Positions 7,091 to 15,859 of a DNA stretch of 17,500 bases are shown here, one piece after another. Below the pieces are notes generated by a model. That model was not told the origin of the DNA. It saw only the letters and a program-made list of their open reading frames with translations, and made no database searches. The position numbers were made by a program, and so were the translations under genes. Source of the stretch: Symbiodinium natans (Eukaryota; Sar; Dinophyceae; Suessiales; Symbiodiniaceae); the NCBI GenBank assembly GCA_905221605.1, contig CAJNDS010000639.1, positions 1 through 17,500 on the forward strand, written 5' to 3'. The stretch's first letter is position 1. Each line of letters opens with the position of its first letter.

Positions 7091-8093
7091 AAGGTCCTGG
7101 GAAATGCCCATAATGAGGGACGCACGTTTGACTTCCTGCATCTGAGTGCCAAGGCTAGCGGTGCTATTTTGTGAGAATTCTTGGTAGGGTCTTGTTGGCC
7201 GCGCTCGGCAAAGAGACCGGATGCTTTGATCCTCACCACGGGATGTCCTGAAGCAGCGACTGTCATTCTTCAACCCCCTATCGGGAGTGGCCCTTCGAGC
7301 CCCGGATCCCAGAAGCCCTAAACGCGCACTCGGTTCAGGGTTTAGGGTTAGGGGGGAGACCTGGCATGTCTCATCAGAACGCATCAGGGGCTTAGCTGCA
7401 GGGTTCAAGGATCCCCATATTGCCCTTCTAAGGAAGAATACAAAAGAAAATAATCCCCACATTGCCCTTATTAGGACGAAAATTTGTTTTGCGGAGGTTC
7501 TTAAGCAAACAGTAATTAGTAGTTGGGTTTTTTGTAGTTTATAGGGTATGTGTCGAGATCAGGCCAAAACTCGAAGGCGCCAAAAAGCCCTAAACCCCGA
7601 AACGGTCAACCCCACTGGAAGCCCGAAGCCATCAAGCCTCTATAGCCCTGCAAACCTTAAACCCTTAACCCCAAAACCCCAACGTCCTCGCGGGACCAGA
7701 TGTTGACGAAGCGGCCGCTGTCGGCGGTCCCATATTGATTGATCCTCAGCGTTTGCTTAGTTGCTGAGCCCCCAACAGTGTACACTTTCAGTTCTATCGG
7801 GGATTCTAGTATGCCAAAAAGTGTAATGTGTACTCATTCAGCTACTCAGCTACTAAGTTTATTTCTAATAAGGTTCAAACTCTGGGCCCTCCCTAGGCGG
7901 GTTCGCTAAACCCTGACCCACACGCTAAACACAACACAAAACCCCTGGGTTATTCTTAGGGTAGTTACATGGCCGCTGATTATGGGCCCTTGAAAGGGGA
8001 CCCCTTAAACCCCTTATATACCCTATACAACCCTTAGAGTTACGGCCAGAGGATTGGGTACTCTGGAACCCTATACTGTGCCCCCAATACCCC
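7091..8093. other. No supportable gene; possible 5' end of the EEP gene at its left
   Basis: Bases 7091-7270 may include a 5' exon of the EEP gene (minus strand), but overlapping frames give no preference. The rest holds isolated telomere words (7338-7352, 7660-7680). At 7780-7840 there is a weak inverted repeat (GTGTACACTTT against AAAGTGTAATGTGTAC). No RNA gene seen. Confidence 0.4.
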
Positions 8094-8210
8094 CCCTAAA
8101 CCCTGCATACACCTTACACCCTAAATACCCGAACCTTCAACCCTAAACCCTAAACCCTAACCCTAAACCCTAAACCCTAAATACCCCGAACCTTCAACCC
8201 TAAACCCTAA
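8094..8210 (-). repeat. Telomere-type tract with a higher-order repeat
   Basis: CCCTAAA units, including several CCCTAA hexamer variants, are organised with a twice-repeated unit of about 55-58 bases beginning TAAATACCC(C)GAACCTTCAACCCTAAA (about 8122 and 8177). A single-base difference separates the copies. Confidence 0.85.
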
Positions 8211-8281
8211 CCACTAGCCCTTTACGCGAAGTTGAAGGCACCCAAGGCAGGGAGGAGGATCCTGAGCCCTACACCTAAACA

Positions 8282-8355
8282 TTTAGGGTTTAGGGTTTAG
8301 GGTTTAGGGTTTAGGGTTTAGGGTTTAGGGTTTAGGGTTTAGGGTTTAGGGTTTA
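8282..8355 (+). repeat. Telomere-type array, TTTAGGG orientation
   Basis: About ten perfect units. The array faces the opposite-orientation tract at 8094-8210 across about 70 bases of ordinary sequence. Confidence 0.95.
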
Positions 8356-8707
8356 ACGCCTAACCCCTAAATGGGGCCCCTAAACCCTGAACCTTTGTGA
8401 AACCTTAAATTACTGTTACCTGGACCTTCCGGTAAGAAGGCCGTGGCTCCAGAATGCTTACAGTGCACTCACGTGTATGAGTCAACATCATCGCTAAACC
8501 CTAAGCCCTAAACCTTGGAAACAGGTGGCCCCAGAAACCTGAAACTCCGAAATGCTGCCCAGGATCAACTCCAGCATTCGGGCGGCAGTTTCCTCTGGAG
8601 GGTTTAGGGGTTGAGGGTTTAGGCGCCCTGAACCCTCAGTAGACATTGAGCTCCCTAAGCCCTATATAGACCCTAATCCCTAAACCCAAAACCATATAGC
8701 CCAACCC
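8356..8707. other. Non-repeat spacer with scattered telomere words
   Basis: No open frame of note. Single CCCTAAA or TTTAGGG words occur at about 8495-8515, 8600-8622 and 8670-8690. Confidence 0.5.
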
Positions 8708-8768
8708 TGAACTACCCTAAACCCTCGACCCTCAACCCTCAACCCTAAACCCTCAACCCTAAACCTTT
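8708..8768 (-). repeat. Variant telomere-type tract (CCCTCAA mixed with CCCTAAA)
   Basis: Eight heptamers in which CCCTCAA or CCCTCGA alternate with CCCTAAA, showing variant units clustered rather than random. Confidence 0.85.
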
Positions 8769-8925
8769 AAGTCTAAACCCGGAGATTTTGCAAGATGCTT
8801 CTTCGGAAGCCTTGAGCTCGTGGATTGGGCTCAGGCAGCTGGATGCACGCTTGCGGCTTATGGTCGTAAGTAAGGGTACCACTGGGGAAGCGGAGCCTTG
8901 AGTGGATTTCACGAAGCCCTATGCC

Positions 8926-8986
8926 CCAAAACCCTAAACCCTAAACCCCTAACCCCTAAACCCGAAACCCTAAACCCTAAACCCTA
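8926..8986 (-). repeat. Telomere-type tract, CCCTAAA orientation
   Basis: About eight units, two with an extra C (CCCCTAA) and one CCCGAAA variant. Confidence 0.9.
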
Positions 8987-9081
8987 CAGGTCCTGCGGCG
9001 ACCGGAGCTCGGGATATGGGTTGCCCCTGAGGTAAGGTTTGGCCAGATCGGTGTCCACCATCTGTGGATACAGCCTCCCAA

Positions 9082-9175
9082 CTTAGGGTTTAGGGTTCAA
9101 AACAGGGTTAGGGTTTAGGGTTTAGGGTTTCGGGTTTAGGGTTTCGGGGTTTATTTAGGGTTTCGGGTTTAGGTT
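9082..9175 (+). repeat. Telomere-type tract, TTTAGGG orientation, with TTTCGGG variants
   Basis: About twelve units. TTTAGGG alternates with TTTCGGG in the right half. A 12-base interruption (TTCAAAACAGGG) lies near 9096-9107. Confidence 0.9.
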
Positions 9176-9479
9176 TGCTGTCGAGTTCGCAACTTACGAG
9201 TTACGGTCAGAGGAGGATTGTGTGTAGCTGGAGATTTTGTGTTATGCACGTATATCATGCACATGTACATCTGCTCTTTATTTGTTGTTTATTTTGGGGG
9301 GGCGGAGGGCCCACGCACCCACATGTGTTCATGAACGGTTCTCTAAGCCAGGAGCGCTTGCCGAAAGATAATTGATATGTTTTGGGTACAAGTTCTAGAT
9401 GCAATGGAGTTCAGGGTTTACGGGCTTGGGGCTTAGGGTTTAGGGTTTGGGGCTTAGGGTTTATAAATGCTCTCGCTGA

Positions 9480-9747
9480 AGCATTCAGATGGGAGTCTGT
9501 CTTCGAGTACCAAATAACGGCTCAAGTTGTCCAAAATGAAGGCGCTGCAGCGTTTGCTAAGTTTACTATATCACCTGCTATGGCAACCAAATTTGAGTTC
9601 TTCAATTACGCGAACCCAGTTGCAGCTGGGGGGCGTCAAAGCCACCACATTGTGTCGAGAACCCTCAATGGAGAGGTTCTTCATGAAGGCCTCGTGGAAG
9701 CAAAAGCAGCAAGCGAGCGCAACAAAGACGCCAGAACGTGTAGGTAG
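9480..9747 (+). CDS. Weak coding candidate, unrecognised
   Basis: A plus-strand frame open from 9382 to a TAG at 9745-9747 starts in telomere-type sequence (9411-9463). From about 9480 it is protein-like (ALAEAFRWESVFEYQITAQ, then FEFFNYANPVAAGG). An exon start at the CATTCAG|ATG junction (about 9488-9489) and a donor-like TAG|GTAGTGG after the end are possible. Frames on both strands across this segment are also open, so the choice is uncertain. I recognise no domain. It may be an exon, a decayed gene fragment or chance. Confidence 0.2.
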
Positions 9748-10046
9748 TGGTAGCACATGGTGCCACTAAACCCCAAAACCCTAAACAACCTTAACACTGA
9801 ACCGTTCTCAACCTTGAACCCAAAACCCCAACCCTAGACACCCTGTAAACCCTGAAGCTTGCAAGTCAAAGTTCAGGGATGTATTTCTAGGTCCTATATT
9901 TCCCACAATAAGAGCCCCCCCCCCTAACATCAGCCAAAATGCTCTAGTAGCCTATTTTCCGAAAACATGGATTTCATCTGTAGGTCTCATTCGGCTTTTG
10001 CGTCCTGCGACGAACCCTGGGCTCCCAATGGTATAGTCTCAGGGTC
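9748..10046. other. No gene; degenerate telomere-type words
   Basis: Degenerate C/A-rich words fill about 9768-9860. The remainder contains a C9 run (about 9915-9924) and no recognisable feature. Confidence 0.5.
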
Positions 10047-10191
10047 TACTTGGAGGTTCATTGTACTTACAACGCAATTGTAACTGTACTTATTAACCCA
10101 CTTAGAAGCCCTTTAAGTGCCCTAGTATGGTTATAAGTGGGTTCGAAGTACAGTTGCAATTGGGTTATTAAGTACCATGAACCTCCAAGTA
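10047..10191. mobile_element. Family A inverted-repeat element (MITE), copy 1
   Basis: A 145-base segment with perfect 14-base terminal inverted repeats, TACTTGGAGGTTCA and TGAACCTCCAAGTA. Pairing continues imperfectly inward (left TTGTACTTA...CAATTGTAACTGTACTT, right complement TGGTACTTA...CAATTGCAACTGTACTT), so the whole element can fold into a long hairpin. TA flanks both CTTGG...CCAAG ends, which fits a TA target-site duplication as made by Tc1/mariner-type transposases. No coding capacity. A second copy lies at 13971-14116. Confidence 0.75.
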
Positions 10192-10256
10192 AGGTTCAGG
10201 GAAAGAAGGTGCTGGGTTCCAGCCCTGAGTCCTCAACCCTACACCACGTGGCTTAA

Positions 10257-10367
10257 ATTAATTAGGGGGAAGAACATGAAAGCCGTGGGCCTTGAGAATT
10301 AGAATGTGGTTTAAAGTTTAGGGACCATAAGGGAAGACTACTAGTAGCTACTCCGACCCCGATATTA
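10257..10367 (+). mobile_element. Partial or diverged family B element
   Basis: The right half (GGGACCATAAGGGAAGACTA...CTACTCCGACCCCGATATTA) aligns with the right half of the 4017-4132 copy. The left half matches only loosely (CCTTGAGAATTAGAATG), and the left terminus (AATTAGGGGG) is altered. Confidence 0.45.
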
Positions 10368-10440
10368 AGTTAGGGGGCTAATCGGTTTAGGCCCGAAGCC
10401 CTCAACGCCTCCAAAAAGGTAGCCCTTTAACCCTACTTTC

Positions 10441-10549
10441 GAGTAGACCCTGGAGCAAAAAATAGTATACTGTTGGGGGTATAAGCGGCTATAATAGGAA
10501 CCCAGAAACCAAAACACATATGAAAGTATAGTACTCCGAAACCCAGTCA
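10441..10549. repeat. Dispersed repeat family C, copy 1
   Basis: It shares, in order, GAGTAGAC, a TATACT...TTGGGG(G)TATAAG core, GATAA/ATAATAGGAACCCAGAAA and CTCC(G)AAACCCAGT(C/G)A with 12604-12726. A minus-strand open frame across it is likely incidental to the repeat. Confidence 0.55.
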
Positions 10550-10559
10550 CGCCCTCATC

Positions 10560-10856
10560 GCAAGCCTGGAAGCTTCACGCCAGATCATGCAGGGTTTCGG
10601 GTTTGGGCTTTTGGACTTTTGAGGTTTAGTTCGTTTGGAGGATACTTGGGGGACATATGCTGGGTATACCCGTTTCAACCATCCGGACAACTATTTGTAA
10701 GCAGGGTTCTACATCGATTCAGCAAAAAGGGAAATGACAAAACAAACTATTTCCAGATGGGTGCCCAGTAGAAGCATGGAGCATGGCATTTTTGATGGCT
10801 GCGACTTCCCCTAATTAAACTAAAACCCAAAACCCTAAACTGCTGGGGACTAAATG
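10560..10856. other. No supportable gene
   Basis: Ordinary sequence without a long open frame, RNA gene or repeat array. The right end drifts into telomere-type words at about 10815. Confidence 0.5.
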
Positions 10857-10929
10857 CCCCTAAACCCTAAACCCTAAACCCTGAACCCTAAATTCAAACC
10901 CCAAACCCTAAATGCCTAAACCCTAAACC
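10857..10929 (-). repeat. Telomere-type tract, CCCTAAA orientation
   Basis: About nine units with CCCTGAA, CCCCAAA and CCTAAATG interruptions. Confidence 0.9.
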
Positions 10930-10994
10930 GCTGGGCTCCAAACGTTCAAGCCCGTTTTCGAGACGCGGTAGGAATACCATCCTCCAGCCTGGCT

Positions 10995-11044
10995 GTTTAG
11001 GGTTTAGGGTTTAGGGTTTAGGGTTTAGGGTTTAGGGTTTAGGG
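10995..11044 (+). repeat. Telomere-type array, TTTAGGG orientation
   Basis: Seven perfect units with abrupt borders (CTGGCTG on the left, CTCGATC on the right). Confidence 0.95.
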
Positions 11045-11158
11045 CTCGATCTACTTGGCGTGGGGTTGGGGCTCAGGCTTTCCGCGGCCAGCTCTCCGGG
11101 AACTTGAGCCTTATGTTTAGGATACCCAAAAGACGGCAGTTGGTTTTGTAGATGCCTG

Positions 11159-11190
11159 TTTTAGGGTTTAGGGTTTAGGGTTTAGGGTTT
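11159..11190 (+). repeat. Short telomere-type array, TTTAGGG orientation
   Basis: Four perfect units between GATGCCTGT and GTTTTGG. Confidence 0.95.
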
Positions 11191-11725
11191 GTTTTGGTGT
11201 GCCGTGGCTCGGCTAGTGCTGCTTCAGGGGTCAGGGTACGAGGGGGAAAGGGGACGTTGCGGGTAATCTCACAATCACGGCTCTCCTGATGTAGGTGCCT
11301 TTGCAAGGGTACTTTCTAAGTAGTCTCTCCCCGTACGGGCACCCTTGTTTCTGATAGATCCCTCTGAAACAACAAAAGCGTCAAAAGGGTCTTCAAGTAT
11401 AAACAATGCCCATGCGGGTATCCACATATGCATGGAATGCAGGATTGCATGCTTGCTGATTAGTGCTGACCTCATGTTTAAAAGAACCCGTAATTGCACA
11501 ATCCAAATCCCTACAGCCCCTGAACTCCCTAAGAAAAAACCTCTAACAACAAAACTTTAAGCCCCAAAAAACCTAGAGCACCTTTAAACACAACATTAAA
11601 CACCTTACAAGCAATCAGAACACACAAAACCCTAAACAAAAAAGGAAAAACAAAAACCATAGAGCCATAGAAGGCAAAAAAAAACAAACTCTCGGGATCC
11701 TTCAATTTTCAATTAGAAGCAGTTT
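11191..11725. other. No supported gene; strongly C/A-rich right half
   Basis: Opposed short open frames at 11275-11560 carry no recognisable domain. From about 11490 to 11690 the plus strand is very rich in A and C, with poly-A tracts and few T or G outside single words, so open frames there are compositional. Confidence 0.45.
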
Positions 11726-11780
11726 CCCTAAACCCTAAACCCTAAACCCAAAACCCTAAACCCTAAACCCTAAACCCTAA
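11726..11780 (-). repeat. Telomere-type array, CCCTAAA orientation
   Basis: Nearly eight units, one CCCAAAA variant. Confidence 0.95.
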
Positions 11781-11881
11781 TCCCCCAAAAGTAGAGTTCA
11801 TCTTCCCTTCTTGCCTGGTTGGTGCCCACGGAGCCAACGCCGGCTCCCAAGGCCACGACCTGACGCGACTTTTTTGGGGGG

Positions 11882-12110
11882 ATTAGGGTTTAGGGTTTAC
11901 GGTTTGGGGTTGAGGGTTTAGGGTTTAGTGATTTCTGAGGAGCTTTACCAGGGGGGGGGGTTAGGGGTTTAGGGCTTTAGGGGGCTTAAGGGCTTCCAGG
12001 GTTTAGGGTTTACTTGGGTTCAGAGGTTTAGGGCTTTAGGGCGTTTAAGGGTTTTACTAGGGTTTATAGGCTTTATAAGGCTCCAGTGCTTTAGGGTTTC
12101 AGGGCTTTTG
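11882..12110 (+). repeat. Telomere-type tract decaying into G/T-rich sequence
   Basis: TTTAGGG words at 11882-11930 give way to longer derived units (GGCTTTAGGG, GGTTTTACTAGGG, GGCTTTATAAGG). A G9 run lies at about 11952-11960. Confidence 0.75.
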
Positions 12111-12293
12111 GGGGGGTTTTTGTTTGGTTGACCAGCTCCGTGGCCTCTTTTGACATCCTGGCGTGGCCCGCCAGAGTCGGTTTGGTTCACATCTGATGCT
12201 CTGATACGAGCTGTAACAATGCTCCCCTTAGAACCTTGATAAACATACTATGTTTAATATCCTCTTGGGTTTTATATGAACAAAATTAAAAAA

Positions 12294-12313
12294 ATATTCC
12301 CCAAGGGGAATAT
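12294..12313. repeat. Short perfect inverted repeat
   Basis: Nine-base arms ATATTCCCC and GGGGAATAT separated by AA, preceded by an A-rich stretch. It could form a small hairpin; no function is evident. Confidence 0.7.
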
Positions 12314-12603
12314 AGGTAAAGGCGCAACTTGGGGCGGGGGGGAGGGGGTTGGGTTAGGGCTTTGGGGCGTTGAGTGTTTCTGGGGTTTAGGGTTTAAGGC
12401 TTCAGGGTTTTGGGGCTTCAGGGTTTTGGGGGTATTCTCCAGCTCGAGCACCCCATAACCACAACTGCCACCTGCCTTGCTTGGCTCCTCTTTGGCAGAG
12501 GCGCGCAGCTTCGGGTAAAGAGCCTGGTCAGGGGGGATTTTAGCATCGCGACACGTCGGGCTGAGCCAGCTCAGCAGCCCTAAGCCCTTAAACCCTGCCC
12601 TTG

Positions 12604-12726
12604 GAGTAGACGGACAAAACAGGTACATACTTTTTTGGGGTATAAGTAGAGTATAAAAAGGCATATACTTTTTTGGGGGGTATAAGTAGCGATAAGAGGA
12701 ACCCAGAAAGTGCTCCAAACCCAGTG
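12604..12726. repeat. Dispersed repeat family C, copy 2, with an internal duplication
   Basis: Aligns with 10441-10549. Relative to it, the CATACTTTTTTGGGGTATAAGTAG segment is present twice in tandem (about 12624 and 12661), which lengthens this copy. Confidence 0.55.
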
Positions 12727-12970
12727 AATTGTCCCTAAACGGAGAGGCCACTAGAAGGGACCCATAATCATATTCCCCCCTGCCTATATAAGACCGTTTT
12801 GTACCTAAGTAGCCTCTACATTACCCCTGAGGTCCCTTATAAGGGTCCCTCCTCTAGTCCCTTGAAAGCCCTGACCCGAAACCCTACACCAACCCCGAGA
12901 TGCGGCTCGGGGCAGCCATAGGGTCCTCATGACAAACCCTATAGGCCCTGTAGACCGCAAGCAGCGTAAG
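12727..12970. other. No supportable gene
   Basis: Ordinary sequence containing a short palindromic GTCCCTTATAAGGGTCCC segment (about 12831-12848) and single telomere-type words. Confidence 0.5.
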
Positions 12971-13046
12971 CCCTAGAAACCCTAAACCCTAAACCCTAAA
13001 CCCTAAACCCTAAACCCTAAACCCTAAACCCTAAACCCTAAACCCT
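12971..13046 (-). repeat. Telomere-type array, CCCTAAA orientation
   Basis: About ten units, perfect after the first CCCTAGAAA variant. Confidence 0.95.
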
Positions 13047-13298
13047 TCCAGGTTCATTGGCCTTCGTCAGCAGCGCAGGTCCCATGACATTGGTGGCCAG
13101 AACCTTGCAAGCCAGGTTCCCAAGACTTATAGGCTGTAGTTTGGGGTCTTAGCATTTAGGGATATTTAGGATTTAGGGTTTACTTAGGGCTTATTTCGGG
13201 TATCGGGTTTAGCTAGGGTTTAGGGTTTATGGATGAGGGTCTTAAACTCAAGCTGTGACGGGGGAAGCTATGTACCTCGACCCGCAAGTGGTCCTCAT

Positions 13299-13320
13299 GG
13301 GGGGGGGGGGGGGGGGGGGG
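13299..13320 (+). repeat. G22 homopolymer run
   Basis: Twenty-two G residues followed by TTGGGGG. Its length is likely polymorphic or uncertain in assembly. Confidence 0.9.
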
Positions 13321-13322
13321 TT

Positions 13323-13768
13323 GGGGGAGAACCCTAAACCCCAAGTCCGAAACCCGTGCGTGACAAAGGCAAGAGTCACCCGTTTAGTGCAGCAAGGATA
13401 GTGAACCGATCGAAAATGTTGCTCTTAACGTGCTGCAGAACCTACCAGCCTCGATATAGCTGTACACACGCTGACATGCTGACGTCGGTAACTTCTGGAC
13501 TTGAAGATCGCTCTGAGGCATGCGATATCGCTGTACACATGGGGGATTTCGGGAAGTCGGGGGGGAAGGGGTACCCCTTGTATGCCCCAAAATGCTAGAT
13601 CCTTTCAACACAACCCCCAAAGGGTAACGCAACTTTCGAAACCCCTCCCCAGATCTTGATTGCGGGTGAACTTCTTGACTTACGTGCCAGTCCTTCGTGC
13701 TGGAGCTAGGAGTTTAGGATCTATGGGCTTCAAGGTTGGGAATTTTGGGCCTGAGCACTTGGAGTCGA
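13323..13768. other. Non-repeat segment, opposed open frames, no supported gene
   Basis: Frames at 13356-13598 (plus) and 13384-13632 (minus) overlap and neither shows a recognisable domain. The segment contains a 17-base direct repeat (CGATATAGCTGTACACA at 13452 and CGATATCGCTGTACACA at 13523, one mismatch, 71 bases apart). Confidence 0.4.
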
Positions 13769-13800
13769 AGGGTTTAGGGTTTAGGGTTTAGGGTTTAGGG
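13769..13800 (+). repeat. Short telomere-type array, TTTAGGG orientation
   Basis: Four to five perfect units between GTCGAAG and CAGAAG. Confidence 0.95.
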
Positions 13801-13896
13801 CAGAAGAGTTTTAGGGTTCAAGCTTCAACCTCCAGCGCTGCCGTGGCACTGCGGCGAAGGAAGCTTGATCCAATCTCCTTAGATGTCATTCCATGA

Positions 13897-13943
13897 AACC
13901 CTAAACCCTACACCCTAGACCCTAAACCCTAAACCCTAAACCT
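13897..13943 (-). repeat. Telomere-type tract, CCCTAAA orientation
   Basis: Six to seven units with CCCTACA and CCCTAGA variants. It sits 28 bases left of a family A element. Confidence 0.9.
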
Positions 13944-13970
13944 TTCAGGGTTCGGGTCCCAGGCTTCCTG

Positions 13971-14116
13971 TACTTGGAGGTTCATGGTACTTACCAACCC
14001 AATTATAACTGCACTTATAACCCTATTGCAATCATTTTAGTGTACTTAAAGGGCTTCTAAGCGGGTGAAAATTGCAGTTGTAATTGGGCTATAAGTACCA
14101 TGAACCTCGCCAAGTA
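13971..14116. mobile_element. Family A inverted-repeat element (MITE), copy 2
   Basis: A 146-base segment starting TACTTGGAGGTTCATGGTACTTA and ending TAAGTACCATGAACCTCGCCAAGTA. It matches 10047-10191 in length and in both ends. The right end carries a two-base insertion (CTCGCCAAG versus CTCCAAG). TA again flanks CTTGG...CCAAG. The interior is more diverged than the ends. Confidence 0.75.
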
Positions 14117-14202
14117 GCCTGCAAACGAGACCTCTAGGGCTTTGGGTGCAAACGCTGAGCTTCGCCAGTTTCGTGAGGGCTTAGGGTTTCACACTGAACC
14201 CC

Positions 14203-14282
14203 CAAACCCGAAACCCTGAACAAAACCCCAAACCCCAAACCCCAAACCCCTAAACCCCAAACCCAAACCCCAACCGAAACCC
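14203..14282 (-). repeat. Degenerate C/A-rich tract (CCCCAAA words)
   Basis: Units of CCCCAAA and CCCAAA predominate and CCCTAAA is nearly absent, so this is a variant array of the same general type. Confidence 0.8.
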
Positions 14283-14570
14283 ATCGGTTTGCCAGCCAGG
14301 CTTCGTAATGGAATTCTCTCCGCGCCCGTTGGGATGCATGATTCCGGCCTCACACGCTACCCATCCTCGGACAAAGCCCCAAAAGCCAAAACCAGAAGCC
14401 CTAATTACATCATATCCTCAACCCTAAGGTTTAGGGTTTAGGGTAAGGCCCAAGCCTCTGTAGACCTCGGCTCTTCAAAACGAACACTGCAACACTGGAG
14501 TCACAAGGGCGAAATAGCCGATCTGTTTCTGCAGGCCCAAGGCAAGCAAGACCCGGATGTCCCTAAATCC
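14283..14570. other. No supportable gene
   Basis: Ordinary sequence with a short TTTAGGG doublet at about 14427-14445. No open frame or RNA feature recognised. Confidence 0.5.
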
Positions 14571-14649
14571 AAAACCCTAAACCCTAAACCCTAACCCTAA
14601 GCCCTTCACCCCTAAGACCCTACACCCCTAAAACCCTAAACCCTAAACA
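14571..14649 (-). repeat. Telomere-type tract, CCCTAAA orientation
   Basis: About ten units including CCCTAA hexamers, CCCTTCA and CCCTACA variants. Confidence 0.85.
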
Positions 14650-14933
14650 TCCGCAAGCAGACCCCCTTTGAGCGTTTCAACCTCAAGGCTTGCGATCTAT
14701 GAGGGACTTCGGGAAGCAGGTGCCCTTTATATCATCCCCCAAAAGGCACATCTTATACCCTAACCCTGATGTAAAGCCGCAAGCGGCCGCAAGCCCTCAA
14801 CCCTCAATCTAAACCCTACACTCAGGGATTAGGGTTTCGGCTTAGGAGCGCGCACTCCCCCTCCCATTCATTGCCCGGTCTGGGGCCGACACGCTGTGAA
14901 TGAGCAGTCTAAGGTTCGCACCTGAGCCAAAAA

Positions 14934-14992
14934 GGTTTAGGGTTTAGGGTTTAGGGTTTAGGGTTTAGGGTTTAGGGTTTAGGGTTTAGGGC
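14934..14992 (+). repeat. Telomere-type array, TTTAGGG orientation
   Basis: Eight perfect units between CCAAAAAGG and CAGCTTCC. Confidence 0.95.
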
Positions 14993-15143
14993 AGCTTCCG
15001 GATACTTTCAGGCAGGGAACCTTCGATACAAGGGCTACATGCAAGAAGCGGCCAACTTGGAAGATACCAGTGGCGGGAGCTGAAAAAAAAATCAGCTCAC
15101 AGCCTTGCCTCTGCGCTTGGCAAGTTCTAGAGAACGTGGCGAT

Positions 15144-15182
15144 GGGTTCAGGGTTCAGGGTTCAGGGTTCAGGGTTCAGGGC
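15144..15182 (+). repeat. Homogeneous variant array, TTCAGGG
   Basis: Five identical GGGTTCA heptamers ending in GGGCTTAGG. A single T-to-C change is fixed in every unit, so this array was amplified from one variant unit rather than mutated unit by unit. Confidence 0.9.
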
Positions 15183-15252
15183 TTAGGATTAAGTGGTCGC
15201 ATTGTGATTGGAGCTCAAGACAAAGACCATGGTTCCTCCAATTTTTTAGCCC

Positions 15253-15770
15253 CCGAGGCCCCCGCAAAAACCCTAAACCACGAAACCCCTATACCCCTAA
15301 AACCGCTAAACCCCTGAACCCCTAAAAGCCCAAAACGCTAGGACCGCAAACCCTAAAACCCTAAAGCCGCCAACCCCTAAAACCCAAAACCCTCAATACC
15401 CTGTACCCATAAACACAAAGCACCTAATCCCCTAAACCCCGAATACCCCAAAACCCTGAACCCCTAGCCCCTACATTCGAAAACCTAGACCCCTTAAACC
15501 CCCAAAACCCATAACGTCCGAACAATAAACCCCTGAACACCCCGAACACCCTAAAGCCACTAAACTCTAACCCCCTAAGCTTCTAAAGCCCCAAAGCCCC
15601 TAGGATCCCCAGCAACCTAGGAATAATAAGGGCTCCCTTTTTGGTATTGGGTAGTTTTATAAGGAACCTAAGACCCCAAAAAGGGAAAAAGGGCCCACTG
15701 AAAGACTTAGGCCCCTGAACTCTAAACCCTAAACCCTAAACCCGAAACCCTAAACCCTAAACCCTAAACC
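15253..15770 (-). repeat. Long C/A-rich tract derived from CCCTAAA words
   Basis: Irregular units (CCCCTAAAA, CCCTGAA, CCCCAAA, CCGCTAAAC) fill most of 15265-15600, with a clean CCCTAAA array at 15723-15770. Between them, 15620-15710 is non-repeat and includes a ten-base inverted repeat (CCCTTTTTGG at 15635 and CCAAAAAGGG ending at 15685). Confidence 0.7.
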
Positions 15771-15859
15771 TGGGGCAGCCTGTGAACTCTTCCGACGCAG
15801 CGGCAGCTGCCTTGATCGAGTCCTGTTTCGCCGCGCAAGCGCTTTTGGGCACGTGGGTT

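Noticed and set aside
12272-12751. 159-codon minus-strand open frame
   Set aside because: It crosses the family C repeat and then G/T-rich telomere-derived sequence, giving a Pro/Asn/Lys-rich low-complexity tail; unlikely to be coding.
14920-14940. CCTGAGCCAAAAAGG, similar to the complement of the dinoflagellate spliced leader
   Set aside because: Only about eleven bases agree and the diagnostic GGCTACGG part is absent, so it does not support a spliced-leader gene or relict.
1616-15770. CRISPR-like reading of regularly spaced repeats
   Set aside because: The repeat is a seven-base telomere word in tandem without unique spacers of constant length, in a eukaryotic, intron-bearing context.
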